The notes below the pieces were generated by a model that saw nothing but the letters and a program-made list of their open reading frames with translations, ran no database searches and was not told the DNA's origin. A stretch of 64,000 nt of DNA from Flavisolibacter tropicus. GTDB lineage: Bacteria > Bacteroidota > Bacteroidia > Chitinophagales > Chitinophagaceae. The stretch spans positions 248,001 through 312,000 of the forward strand of contig NZ_CP011390.1 in the NCBI RefSeq assembly GCF_001644645.1. The letters are read 5' to 3'. The position numbers were made by a program, and so were the translations under genes. Positions 17,320 through 25,876 of this stretch are shown here, piece by piece (position 1 is the first letter of the stretch; each line of letters starts with the position of its first letter).

Positions 17320-17657
17320 GGGTCACAGCCGTGCCTCCAATGCTAGGCCAAAGTGTGTTGGCTAGGATAGGGCGTTGCACATTGAACACCGTGTCCCTCT
17401 CTGCTCACAAAAGCCATACAGAGGAGACACGGCTGGGACAGAAATGACTGTATTTTTCCTTAGTTCTGTTTTATAAGGATACAAGAATGCAAGTAGCCTT
17501 ACTGACTATGACTGCCACCGTGTCCATTGCCACGCACAGGGCCTGGATAAGAAGATACGGCGCTTATCTAAACCTATCTAGCGGTTCAGCACAAGTACGC
17601 TCGGCTGCAAAGGCTTGGCTGCATACTTGCGCCAGATGTTGGGACACGGCTGGGACC
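17320..17657 (+). repeat. GACACGGCT repeat, copy C (uninterrupted, two modules)
   Basis: 338 bp bounded by GGTCACAGCCGTG (from 17320) and CACGGCTGGGACC (to 17657), which are inverted relative to one another. Module 1 (17320-17441) is a relative of copy A, including the GGAGACACGGCTGGGAC end. Module 2 (17442-17657) matches the sequence on both sides of the IS110 element. It contains GGCTGCATACTTGCGCC at about 17611-17627, the empty form of the IS110 target. A plus-strand open frame at 17487-17672 is not conserved in copy B (2-bp indel) and is not a gene. Confidence 0.85.
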
Positions 17658-17668
17658 GAAAAACCTCA

Positions 17669-18862
17669 TTAAATCCCTATCTCAATCTCTTCTATTAATT
17701 GGGAAGAAAAGTCTAACTCCTTAATTAGATCATTTAGTACTTCTAAAGCTTCTCTTTTAGCTTTCTTGTATGTTGGAGTTACATTTGGCATTGCCTGCAA
17801 TGATAATCGAAATGAAGAAGTTCCTTCAATCGCATAAATTATTTGAGCTTTTAGTGCAATTAAAGACGTTCTTATTACCTGAACTTCATCTGATCCTCCG
17901 GCAAGAGATGTCAATACAGAATAAGCACTTGTAAATAACTTAATTCCAATTTCAAAAGATTCTTTATAGAGAGATATTTCAATTTTAGTTCTTTTTACAT
18001 AAGTAGTTAAATCTATGCTTACCTTATCCATTATTTTCTTTATCTCTTTGCTTCTCGCTTCTAAAGACCAGCCTTGAGTTCTATTTATGGCATCGGTTCT
18101 TTCATTTGTCTTTTCAGAAAGTTCATTCAAAAACTTGGACATATTTTGTAGTGTATGAGCACTATCAATAATCTTTTCTAGTGAAAGTTCAAGACTTTCG
18201 GCAAGGCCAATTTCTTCTGTTTGTTCATCTTCAATTATTGTCACGGGAGCTTCAATGGAAAGGACTTCTGTTTTGGGCTCAGTTATTTTAGGGGTATTAG
18301 GATTTATAGAATCTTCCTTTTCTTTTGTTTTAACTAAAGAGGTTATTGCATTATTTAGATGAATTCTTAATAATTGGGTAAATTCTGCAGAATCTTTATA
18401 TGACCCATATAAACCACCTTTTTCATTTAATTCATGTTTGAAATCTTTGACAAACTTTATTTGCTCAATGTCAATGTTGTCGGGGAGAATAGGTGCATTT
18501 TTAAAGTAAAACATTATTTTAATGTCTTTGCCACCTGTTTCTTTCCATCTTTTATAAGCTCTTAAAAATTCCTCTTTAGTTCCGGAGTCTGCTCTATCGG
18601 TAGGTGAACCAAATCTACTCCACATAATACCAATAAAAATATCGTAGTCATCATTGATTTGGGTATTTATTACTTCTTGAGCATCCGTGCCAAAGCTCGG
18701 GTATGTATGTGTTTCCCACTTTACAAGTTCAAGTTATATAGATAGGAAATTTGCTGTAGTTAAATTAAATTCTCTAACAACTCCTTCTAAAGCTTCTCTT
18801 TCTTCTTTTACATCAGAGGGAGATGCAACAAAAACATTATAAAGTGTTATGTTTTTAGCCAT
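17669..18862 (-). pseudogene. DUF4062-like protein gene with an in-frame stop
   Basis: The full frame would give about 397 residues starting MAKNITLYNVFVASPSDVKE, the hallmark N-terminus of DUF4062 proteins (FVASPSDVxxER). Codon 43 is TAA (18734-18736 on the plus strand). The same frame then continues with sequence typical of the domain: WETHTYPSFG, then DDYDIFIGIMWSRFGSPTDR. A single C-to-T change in a CAA codon would explain it. An internal ATG at 18625 could give a 318-residue product lacking half the domain. The C-terminal 200 residues are helical with no known domain. DUF4062 often heads NACHT or other signalling proteins; a defence link is only suggestive. Confidence 0.8.
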
Positions 18863-18934
18863 ATTACAATAGTTAGTTTGGTAATTAGATTATTGAAAAT
18901 ATGAAAATGGAGAAAATGATAATTGGAAAAACAA

Positions 18935-18970
18935 AAACCCCTTATCAAACTCACGCCTGACAAGGGGTTT
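18935..18970 (-). terminator. Terminator after tRNA-Arg
   Basis: AAACCCCTTATCA (18935-18947) pairs with TGACAAGGGGTTT (18958-18970) with one mismatch. On the minus strand it lies 13 bases past the tRNA and runs into a T-rich tract. Confidence 0.82.
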
Positions 18971-18982
18971 AAAACTTCTTTG

Positions 18983-19056
18983 TGATCCGGATTGGATTCA
19001 AACCAATGACCTACTGCTTAGAAGGCAGTTGCTCTATTCAGCTGAGCTACCGGACC
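18983..19056 (-). tRNA. tRNA-Arg (anticodon UCU)
   Basis: A 74-nt cloverleaf on the minus strand. The acceptor stem is GGTCCGG with CCGGATC (one G-U) and discriminator A. The D-arm contains TAGCTCAGCTGAATAGAGC, and the anticodon stem-loop is CTGCC-TTCTAAG-CAG-type with anticodon TCT. The T-arm is GGTTTGAATCC. CCA is not encoded. It reads AGA codons as arginine. Confidence 0.96.
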
Positions 19057-19103
19057 TTAAGGGGCAGCAAAGATAAGGATTGAAACTATTTTGCAAAAAG
19101 GAA

Positions 19104-19622
19104 TTATGCAAATTGGAAACTATCCAGGAACATTTCCACTTTATTAACAGGTAAATCGGCTATGTTGGATACATAGACAACCGACATAATGCGTCCATTG
19201 GTCCAGCCTTTCAGCTTCCAATCCACTTCGGCGGCGTCCTGCCAGTAGTCCACAATGCCGCGGGCCTGGCTGTTGTTTTTGGGCATGTGGCCAAAACATA
19301 GGCCTGCCGTGTAGTCAACACTATATGATTTTTGTAGTGTTTGCATGAAAAATGCAAGGTTTTTTTCCGCTTCTGCCAGATTGTCTAGCTGCTCTTTTAA
19401 TACAACGGTCACGCAGCCATAAGTAACACCATTATCCTCCGTTTCTGCGAAATACATTAAGTCGCCGTTCTTGGTATAGGACGGGCGGAAAGCGCCAGGA
19501 TCATGGGGAAGAAGAAGAGTGCAGCCGCTGCGGCCAATGACGTATTTACTAAAACCATACGGATTGGGCTTTTTACGGCTTAAAATAAGCGTTGTAGCCA
19601 GGATTAATAGCAGGTTTTCCAT
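19104..19622 (-). CDS. Conserved-looking protein of unknown function
   Basis: A 172-residue protein. The N-terminal 15 residues (MENLLLILATTLILS) are hydrophobic, possibly a membrane anchor or a weak signal, followed at once by RKKPNPYG. The body is mixed alpha/beta with one Cys pair region (GLCFGHM) and a clear amphipathic helix at about 90-115 (EQLDNLAEAEKNLAFFMQTLQ). It contains many Tyr and Trp residues. I do not recognise a domain. It lies between tRNA-Arg and the divergent hutH gene, about 56 bp from the hutH start, so the two genes share a promoter region. Confidence 0.6.
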   Translation of the reverse strand: MENLLLILATTLILSRKKPNPYGFSKYVIGRSGCTLLLPHDPGAFRPSYTKNGDLMYFAETEDNGVTYGCVTVVLKEQLDNLAEAEKNLAFFMQTLQKSYSVDYTAGLCFGHMPKNNSQARGIVDYWQDAAEVDWKLKGWTNGRIMSVVYVSNIADLPVNKVEMFLDSFQFA

Positions 19623-19643
19623 AGTGAATCGAATAGGATTTAA

Positions 19644-19673
19644 TTGGTAGCTGTAAGATATAATTTATTTTCG
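19644..19673 (+). promoter_or_regulatory. Predicted promoter of hutH
   Basis: TTG at 19644-19646 and TATTTTCG at 19666-19673 (7 of 8 matches to TAnnTTTG) with a 19-bp spacer fit the Bacteroidota primary sigma consensus. The start codon follows 5 bases after the -7 box, implying a leaderless or nearly leaderless hutH transcript. Confidence 0.55.
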
Positions 19674-19678
19674 CCGCG

Positions 19679-21247
19679 ATGATTGCGCATTCTACATTTT
19701 TCTATGGAACGGGTCATTTGACCGTCCAACAAGCGATTGCTATAGGTACAGGCCTCCAAAAGGGTGATTTGAGTCAAGAAACAATAGCCCGAATTGAGCA
19801 AAGTCAGCGCCACGTGCAGGAAATGACGGAAGCTGGCCGTACTGTATATGGTGTAACTACCGGTTTTGGCATCTTGGCCAATAAAAAAATCAGTGAGGCC
19901 GATGCCGCCTTATTACAGTATAAGATCTTACAAAGTCATAGTGTGGGTGTAGGTAATCCTATACCGGAGGAAGTAGCCAAGATCATGCTGATCACTAAGG
20001 TGCATGCATTAGCGCAAGGTTTTTCGGGTGTGCAGCTGCAAACCATTCAGCGTATCATCTGGCACATACAAAACGATGTGATTCCGGTAGTACCAGAGAA
20101 GGGTAGCGTAGGGGCTTCCGGCGATCTGGCACCTCTGGCGCATTTGTTCCTGCCACTGATAGGCTTAGGCGAAGTTTTCTATAAAGGCAATAAGTATAAG
20201 TCGGCCGAGATCTTAAACCAGTTTGACCTGCAATCCATTCCATTGGGCCCTAAAGAAGGATTGGCCCTGATCAACGGTACGCAGTTTATCTTATCCTTTG
20301 CTGTAAAAGCGGTGCAGCGTATGCACAACTGCCTGGAAGCGGCCGATATTATTGGTGCGATGAGCCTGGAAGCCCTTACAGGTACCAAGGCGCCGTTTGA
20401 TGAACGCCTGCATGGTCTGCGTCCATTTAAAGGCAATCTATTGGTAGCGCAGCGCTTACGCTTGTTGTTACAGCAATCTGATATCATGCAAAGCCACGTT
20501 GATTGTGGTCGTGTGCAGGATCCTTATTCGTTACGCTGTATGCCGCAGGTTCATGGTGCTTCAAGAAATGCCTGGCTGCATTTAAAAGAGCTGACAGAAA
20601 TAGAACTGAATGCCGTAACCGATAACCCGGTTGTATTTGGTGCAGAAGATACCATCAGTGGTGGTAACTTCCATGGTCAACCGCTGGCCTTACCATTAGA
20701 CTATGCCTGCTTTGCTGCTGCCGAAATTGGCAATATCTCTGATAGAAGATGTTATTTGTTATTAGAAGGTAAGTGGGGCTTGCCTATGCTGCTGATGAAT
20801 GATGTGGGCTTGAACAGTGGTTTTATGATCCCGCAGTATACAACAGCCGCATTGGTTACCGAGAATAAAACGCTTTGCTTCCCTAGTAGTGCGGATAGCA
20901 TTCCTACCTCTTTGGGTCAGGAAGATCACGTTAGTATGGGTAGTATCAGCGGCCGGAAAGTAAACCGTGTTATTGATAACCTGGAATACATTCTGGCCAT
21001 TGAGTTGCTGAGTGCCTGCCAGGCTATTGAGTTTCGCCGCCCATTAAAGAGTAGCGCCCTGTTAGAATTTGCGCATGGCTTTGTGCGTGAGCATGTAAGC
21101 TTTGCAGAAGAGGACCGCATCTTTGCTGAGGATATCAACGCCATTAAACACATTATATCCGACTTCTCTTTTGTAGAGAAAGTGAATGGCTTTGCAGAGG
21201 AAAAGGGCGTTGGGCTGAATAAAGGGTTTGAGGCCTTTGGCCTGTAG
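19679..21247 (+). CDS. hutH: Histidine ammonia-lyase
   Basis: Deaminates L-histidine to trans-urocanate, the first step of histidine degradation, in the cytoplasm. At 522 residues the length is typical. The self-cyclising MIO cofactor triad Ala146-Ser147-Gly148 sits in GSVGASGDLAPLAHL. Other family signatures are YGVTTGFG (about 57-64), the catalytic Tyr region, NGTQF and TDNPVVF. The start MIAHSTFFYGTGHLT aligns with the usual N-terminus of the family. hutU follows 257 bp downstream in the same direction and performs the next step. The rest of the pathway, hutI and hutG, is 8 kb further on, after the trehalose genes. Confidence 0.97.
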   Translation: MIAHSTFFYGTGHLTVQQAIAIGTGLQKGDLSQETIARIEQSQRHVQEMTEAGRTVYGVTTGFGILANKKISEADAALLQYKILQSHSVGVGNPIPEEVAKIMLITKVHALAQGFSGVQLQTIQRIIWHIQNDVIPVVPEKGSVGASGDLAPLAHLFLPLIGLGEVFYKGNKYKSAEILNQFDLQSIPLGPKEGLALINGTQFILSFAVKAVQRMHNCLEAADIIGAMSLEALTGTKAPFDERLHGLRPFKGNLLVAQRLRLLLQQSDIMQSHVDCGRVQDPYSLRCMPQVHGASRNAWLHLKELTEIELNAVTDNPVVFGAEDTISGGNFHGQPLALPLDYACFAAAEIGNISDRRCYLLLEGKWGLPMLLMNDVGLNSGFMIPQYTTAALVTENKTLCFPSSADSIPTSLGQEDHVSMGSISGRKVNRVIDNLEYILAIELLSACQAIEFRRPLKSSALLEFAHGFVREHVSFAEEDRIFAEDINAIKHIISDFSFVEKVNGFAEEKGVGLNKGFEAFGL

Positions 21248-21504
21248 TTTCGCACAGAGAAAAGGAGAATAGGAGAAGAATATTGAACAAGGAACAAGGA
21301 ATGATGAATTTTGAAGGAATTGGGAATGAGGGAAGGAATGATGAATAGTGAGTGATGAGTAAGGAGAGAAGGAATGTTCACTGCTCAATTTTCAATACTC
21401 AATGATCAATGTAGAGCGAAGGAAGGAGGGAGAAGGGCTGTTATTTCTAAAGTGGTTCAAAATAAAAAAGAAATAAAAAACGATTGTAACTTAAATAAAT
21501 TGCT
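21248..21504 (+). other. Purine-rich degenerate spacer
   Basis: Between hutH and hutU the plus strand is strongly enriched in G and A, with recurring GAAGGAATGATGAATAGTGAG-like words. Comparable sequence occurs at about 23210-23320 and 57100-57240. There is no reading frame worth calling on the plus strand; minus-strand frames here are Ser/Phe/Leu-rich shadows. Confidence 0.5.
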
Positions 21505-23187
21505 ATGTCTACAACGACTATAACAAAGTATGATCCTGTAAAGTATAAAACACCTACAGGAAGTCAACTACAGTGTAAAGGCTGGATTCAGGAAGCCGCT
21601 TTACGCATGTTACTAAATAATCTAAATCCAGAAGTAGCCGAGCGCCCAGACGACTTGATCGTTTACGGTGGAAGAGGAAAGGCAGCACGTGATTTTGATG
21701 CACTGGATAAGATCATTGCCGGATTAAAGATCCTGGAAAACGACGAAAGCTTATTGGTACAAAGTGGTAAGCCGGTTGGCATATTGAAAACGCATAAAGA
21801 TGCACCACGTGTGTTGATCTCTAACTCACAATTGGTACCCAACTGGGCCAACTGGCAGCATTTTGAAGAGTTGGAGAAAAAAGGGCTGATGATGTATGGC
21901 CAAATGACAGCGGGTAGCTGGATCTATATTGGTTCACAAGGTATCGTTCAGGGAACGTATGAAACCTTTGCTGCTATTGCAGATAAGCATTTTGGTGGTA
22001 CATTGAAAGGTACACTAAGTGTAACAGCGGGTCTTGGTGGTATGGGTGGCGCTCAACCACTTTCTATCACCATGAACGAAGGTGTTTGTTTGGCTGCTGA
22101 AGTAGAACGTTGGAGAATTGAAAAGCGCATTGAAACGCGTTATTGCGATGTGTTGATCGAAGATATTGATGCTGCAATTGATAGAGCGTTAGAAGCCAAG
22201 CAAAATGGTGAGGCATTATCCATAGGTGTATTGTGTAATGCCGTGCATTTGTTGGAGCGCATGTTGGAGCGAAATATAATCCCTGATATATTGACCGACC
22301 AAACATCTGCACATGATCCGTTAATTGGTTACTGGCCACATGAGATCTCTTATGAGCAAGCCAAGGTATTAAGAGATGAAAATCCTAAGCAATACTTAGA
22401 GTATGCCTACACTTCTATGTACAGACATGTAGAACTAATGTTGGAATTACAGAAGCGTGGTGCCATTACGTTTGACTATGGTAATAACATTCGTGCAAGG
22501 GCTAAAGAAAAAGGATTGACTAATGCTTTTGACTTTCCCGGTTTTGTACCTGCTTATATCCGTCCACTATTCTGTGAAGGAAAAGGACCGTTCCGTTGGG
22601 CAGCTTTAAGTGGCGATCCAGAGGATATTGCCGTAACGGATAAAGTAATTGCTGAACTCTTTCCTGAGAATGCTTCTTTACAACGTTGGTTGAAGTTGGC
22701 GAAAGAAAAGATCGCGTTTCAAGGCTTGCCAGCACGTATTTGCTGGTTAGGGCAAGGCGAGCGTGAGAAAGCGGGACTAGCTTTTAATGAGTTGGTGCGT
22801 ACTGGTAAAGTAAAAGCGCCCATTGTTATTGGACGTGATCACTTAGATACAGGTTCTGTTGCTTCACCTAATCGTGAAACAGAAGCGATGATGGATGGTA
22901 GTGATGCGGTAGCTGACTGGCCAATATTAAACGCATTGGTCAATACAGCTGGTGGTGCTTCGTGGGTAAGCTTACATCATGGCGGTGGTGTAGGTATGGG
23001 GTATAGCATACATGCCGGTATGGTGATCGTAGCCGATGGTACAGACGATGCTGCAGCTCGTTTAAGCCGCGTATTACGTAATGATCCAGGTATGGGTGTT
23101 ATTCGTCATGCAGATGCTGGTTATGAATTGGCTAAAGAAACAGCGAAGGCAAATGGCCTTGATGTAATTGATCGTTTGAAAGCATAG
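21505..23187 (+). CDS. hutU: Urocanate hydratase
   Basis: Converts urocanate to 4-imidazolone-5-propionate using tightly bound NAD+ as an electrophile, the second step of histidine breakdown. It has 560 residues, the usual length. The Rossmann-type NAD site is visible as [13 protein letters not shown] (about 175-190). The active-site region with the conserved Cys lies in [17 protein letters not shown]. The C-terminal signatures are [32 protein letters not shown] and [15 protein letters not shown]. Co-location with hutH, hutI and hutG supports the role. A terminator hairpin about 150 bp past the stop closes this unit. Confidence 0.97.
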   Translation: MSTTTITKYDPVKYKTPTGSQLQCKGWIQEAALRMLLNNLNPEVAERPDDLIVYGGRGKAARDFDALDKIIAGLKILENDESLLVQSGKPVGILKTHKDAPRVLISNSQLVPNWANWQHFEELEKKGLMMYGQMTAGSWIYIGSQGIVQGTYETFAAIADKHFGGTLKGTLSVTAGLGGMGGAQPLSITMNEGVCLAAEVERWRIEKRIETRYCDVLIEDIDAAIDRALEAKQNGEALSIGVLCNAVHLLERMLERNIIPDILTDQTSAHDPLIGYWPHEISYEQAKVLRDENPKQYLEYAYTSMYRHVELMLELQKRGAITFDYGNNIRARAKEKGLTNAFDFPGFVPAYIRPLFCEGKGPFRWAALSGDPEDIAVTDKVIAELFPENASLQRWLKLAKEKIAFQGLPARICWLGQGEREKAGLAFNELVRTGKVKAPIVIGRDHLDTGSVASPNRETEAMMDGSDAVADWPILNALVNTAGGASWVSLHHGGGVGMGYSIHAGMVIVADGTDDAAARLSRVLRNDPGMGVIRHADAGYELAKETAKANGLDVIDRLKA

Positions 23188-23338
23188 AGGGGAATTAGCT
23201 GATTAGCTGATGTGAAGATTAGCTAATGAATAATGAACAAGGAACAAGGAAGGAAGAAGGAAGAAGGAAGAAGTGGAGGAAATGTTTAATGCTCAATGAT
23301 TAGTAATGAATAATGATTGAAAAAATAATGTACGTGTT

Positions 23339-23364
23339 AAAGCACTCCGTTGGTGGAGTGCTTT
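23339..23364. terminator. Intrinsic terminator downstream of hutU
   Basis: AAAGCACTCC (23339-23348) pairs perfectly with GGAGTGCTTT (23355-23364), loop GTTGGT, followed by TTCTATTTA. It lies about 150 bp past hutU on the plus strand. Confidence 0.85.
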
Positions 23365-23433
23365 TCTATTTATGGACATATCCTTTCTTCTCCTTTTCTC
23401 CTTTCCTCTGCGCGAAACCAATAGCGCGCAGCG

Positions 23434-23460
23434 CTCCCCCTTAGGGGCCGGGGGCGTGTG
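23434..23460 (+). repeat. CCCC-TTAGGGGC palindromic repeat, copy 1
   Basis: CTCCCCCTTAGGGGCCGGGGGCG-type sequence, an imperfect CCCCTTTAGGGG palindrome followed by a G-rich tail. Related copies are at 33836-33870 (opposite strand) and 34041-34070. GC content is far above the surrounding spacer. Confidence 0.55.
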
Positions 23461-23617
23461 AGGCTTGCTGCGTGCAGCGAACAGCTTGTAGCGGGTAGCT
23501 TGTATTTGCCAATTATAAAGCAATTAGAATCCCCATAGAATGCAGTTAGAATCGCGAAAAATGGCTTCTAATGGTCTAATTTTTGGACCCTATATGGCAA
23601 TAGATTGTTTGCAGTAT

Positions 23618-25864
23618 ATGGGAAGACTCATCATTATTTCTAATCGATTACCTTTTTCGATTGATAAAACCGGAGAGGGATTAATTGTTCGGCAGAGTTC
23701 GGGTGGACTGGTGTCGGCTCTGAAAAGCTTTTTTGAAAGGAGAGGTACAGATAGTTTTGCCAATCAATATAGTGAAGAGATTTGGGTAGGTAGTGTTGAT
23801 TCTACAGAAGAGGATTGGCGTTCAGCAGAGGCAGAAGGATTGATTGATGCTGACTTCATCATTGAGCCTATTTTCCCTCCTCCAGCTCTTTATAATGGCT
23901 ATTATACTGGCTTTTCCAATTCTGCTATTTGGCCATTGTTTCATTATTTTCCTACGTTGGTTGAATACAAAAAAGAATATTTTGAGGCCTATCTAAAGGT
24001 CAATCAACTTTTTGCTGATAAGATCGCTTCTATTTACGAGCCAGGCGATGTAATATGGGTACATGACTATCAATTGATGTTATTACCCAACATGCTTCGG
24101 CAGCGAATGCCAGAGGCTTCTATCGGGTTCTTTTTGCATATTCCTTTTCCTTCGTATGAGATCTTTCGTCTGATGCCATCAGATTGGAAGAGGGCCCTAT
24201 TGGAAGGATTGTTAGGGGCTGATCTGGTCGGTTTTCATACATATGATTATGTACAACATTTCGTACAATCAGCTAAGATGATTGTAAAAGTAGAAAGCCA
24301 GTTCAATACCATTTATTATAACAACCGGGTAGTAAAGGCTGATCAGTTTCCTATAGGAATTGATTATGAAAAATTCAGAGATGCCAGTTTAGATGAAACA
24401 GTAGTAGGGATCAGTAGTGCTTTAGAGGAAAAATTCTATGATCAGAAGATCCTATTTTCTGTAGACCGGCTTGACTATACCAAAGGATTGGAACATCGGT
24501 TAGAAAGCTTTGAAATATTTTTAGCCTTATATCCGGAGTGGAGAGAACGTGTGGTATTTATACTAAATGTAATTCCTTCCCGCGATTCGATACCTACTTA
24601 CAATGAGCGGCGAAAATTAATTGAAGAGCGTGTCAGTACTATAAATGGTAAATATTCAACACTGCAGTGGCAACCTTTAATTTATAGATATAATCATCTT
24701 TCTTTTGATGAGTTATGCGCCTTATACCAAGTGGCCGATGTGGCATTAATTACCCCATTGCGCGATGGTATGAACTTAGTGGCAAAAGAATACATTGCCA
24801 GCTGCATTGATAAAGGGGTATTGATCTTAAGTGAACTTACAGGTGCCGCTAGCGAGCTAAATGAAGCATTGATTGTAAACCCTACAGATACCACAGAGGT
24901 GGCCAACGCTATCAATCAGGCTTTGATTATGCCACTGATGGAACAGCGCTCGCGTCTATCTTATATGCAACGCCGCCTAGCAGAATATGATGTTTTACGT
25001 TGGTTGAAAGACTTCCTGGAGCAATTAAGTGCTTCTAAAAAAGATCAGGATGCACTACGTATCAACATCCTGAAGGAAGAAACAATTCAGGAAATGCTGT
25101 ATCAGTATTCACAAGCAAATAAACGGAGCTTGCTTCTGGATTATGATGGAACCCTGGCGCCTTTTCAAAAGATACCCTCAATGGCAGCGCCTAGTACAGA
25201 GCTTTTGCAGTTGCTGGATGATCTGACAATTGATCCAGCTAACGAGGTGGTTATCATTAGTGGTCGAGACATGAATACCTTAGATAAGTGGTTGGGGCAC
25301 CTGCCAGTGAACATGATTGCAGAACATGGCGCCTGTATCAAGCATAAAGGGGAGAAATGGAAAGAAGTAATTACCATGTCAACTGAGTGGAAAGAGCAGG
25401 TAAGACCACTAATGCAGCTCTTTGTGGATCGCTGTGCCGGCTCCTTTATTGAAGAAAAGAAAAGCACCTTAGCATGGCATTACCGCAATACCTATCCAGA
25501 ATTAGGCTTTATGCGTTCCCGTGAATTACGTAATAGCTTATTGCAGCTTACGGCTAATACATCATTGCAGGTAATAGATGGCAATCGTGTTTTAGAAGTG
25601 CGCATGGTAGGTGTAGATAAGGGGGCTTCTTCTATACAGATGATCAACTACCTGAACCCTGATTTTATATTATGTATTGGCGATGATACAACCGATGAAG
25701 ATATGTTTCGTGCATTGTCAGACAGGGGGTATACCATAAAGGTAGGTCGTGGCAATACGGCTGCTCAGCATACTTTATTATCACAACGGGAAGTGTATCC
25801 ATTTCTAAGGCGTTTTATTTTGCCGGTTAAAACGGAGTTCTATAACTATTCAAAAATTGGATAG
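23618..25864 (+). CDS. otsA: Bifunctional trehalose-6-phosphate synthase/phosphatase (OtsA-OtsB fusion)
   Basis: A 748-residue cytoplasmic enzyme that makes trehalose from UDP-glucose and glucose-6-phosphate. The GT20 synthase domain (about 1-470) shows LPFSIDK, VIWVHDYQLMLLP, FFLHIPFPSYEIFR, GFHTYDY, SVDRLDYTKGLEHR and RDGMNLVAKEY. The HAD phosphatase domain (about 505-740) has LLLDYDGTLAPF with the nucleophile Asp, VVIISGRD, and GDDTTDEDMF. The ATG at MGRLIIISNRLPF is chosen because the fold begins there; the frame is open 78 bases further upstream. It is convergent with the TreS-maltokinase gene, 12 bp apart. Two trehalose routes side by side suggest osmotic or desiccation protection and a link to glycogen/maltose metabolism. 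Confidence 0.95.
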   Translation: MGRLIIISNRLPFSIDKTGEGLIVRQSSGGLVSALKSFFERRGTDSFANQYSEEIWVGSVDSTEEDWRSAEAEGLIDADFIIEPIFPPPALYNGYYTGFSNSAIWPLFHYFPTLVEYKKEYFEAYLKVNQLFADKIASIYEPGDVIWVHDYQLMLLPNMLRQRMPEASIGFFLHIPFPSYEIFRLMPSDWKRALLEGLLGADLVGFHTYDYVQHFVQSAKMIVKVESQFNTIYYNNRVVKADQFPIGIDYEKFRDASLDETVVGISSALEEKFYDQKILFSVDRLDYTKGLEHRLESFEIFLALYPEWRERVVFILNVIPSRDSIPTYNERRKLIEERVSTINGKYSTLQWQPLIYRYNHLSFDELCALYQVADVALITPLRDGMNLVAKEYIASCIDKGVLILSELTGAASELNEALIVNPTDTTEVANAINQALIMPLMEQRSRLSYMQRRLAEYDVLRWLKDFLEQLSASKKDQDALRINILKEETIQEMLYQYSQANKRSLLLDYDGTLAPFQKIPSMAAPSTELLQLLDDLTIDPANEVVIISGRDMNTLDKWLGHLPVNMIAEHGACIKHKGEKWKEVITMSTEWKEQVRPLMQLFVDRCAGSFIEEKKSTLAWHYRNTYPELGFMRSRELRNSLLQLTANTSLQVIDGNRVLEVRMVGVDKGASSIQMINYLNPDFILCIGDDTTDEDMFRALSDRGYTIKVGRGNTAAQHTLLSQREVYPFLRRFILPVKTEFYNYSKIG

Positions 25865-25876
25865 GAACCATGCAGG

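Larger units (their letters stand above)
23188..23539. other. Intergenic region with terminator and palindromic repeat
   Basis: 352 bases. The first 120 are a purine-rich degenerate spacer like the one after hutH. A terminator hairpin is at 23339-23364 and a CCCC-TTAGGGG repeat at 23434-23460. After that come reiterated AGCTTGTAGCGGGTAGCTTG-like words before otsAB. No gene is supported. Confidence 0.55.

Noticed and set aside
2016..17657. CRISPR array or clustered direct repeats
   Set aside because: The repeats are few, far apart, of unequal length and lack regularly spaced spacers; no cas gene is present.
17487..17672. Open frame inside repeat copy C
   Set aside because: The corresponding sequence in copy B carries a 2-bp indel near 14373 that breaks the frame, so the frame is not maintained.
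20926..21388. Two long minus-strand frames at the end of hutH
   Set aside because: Antisense shadows of hutH extending into a purine-rich spacer, giving Ser/Phe/Leu-rich sequence only.
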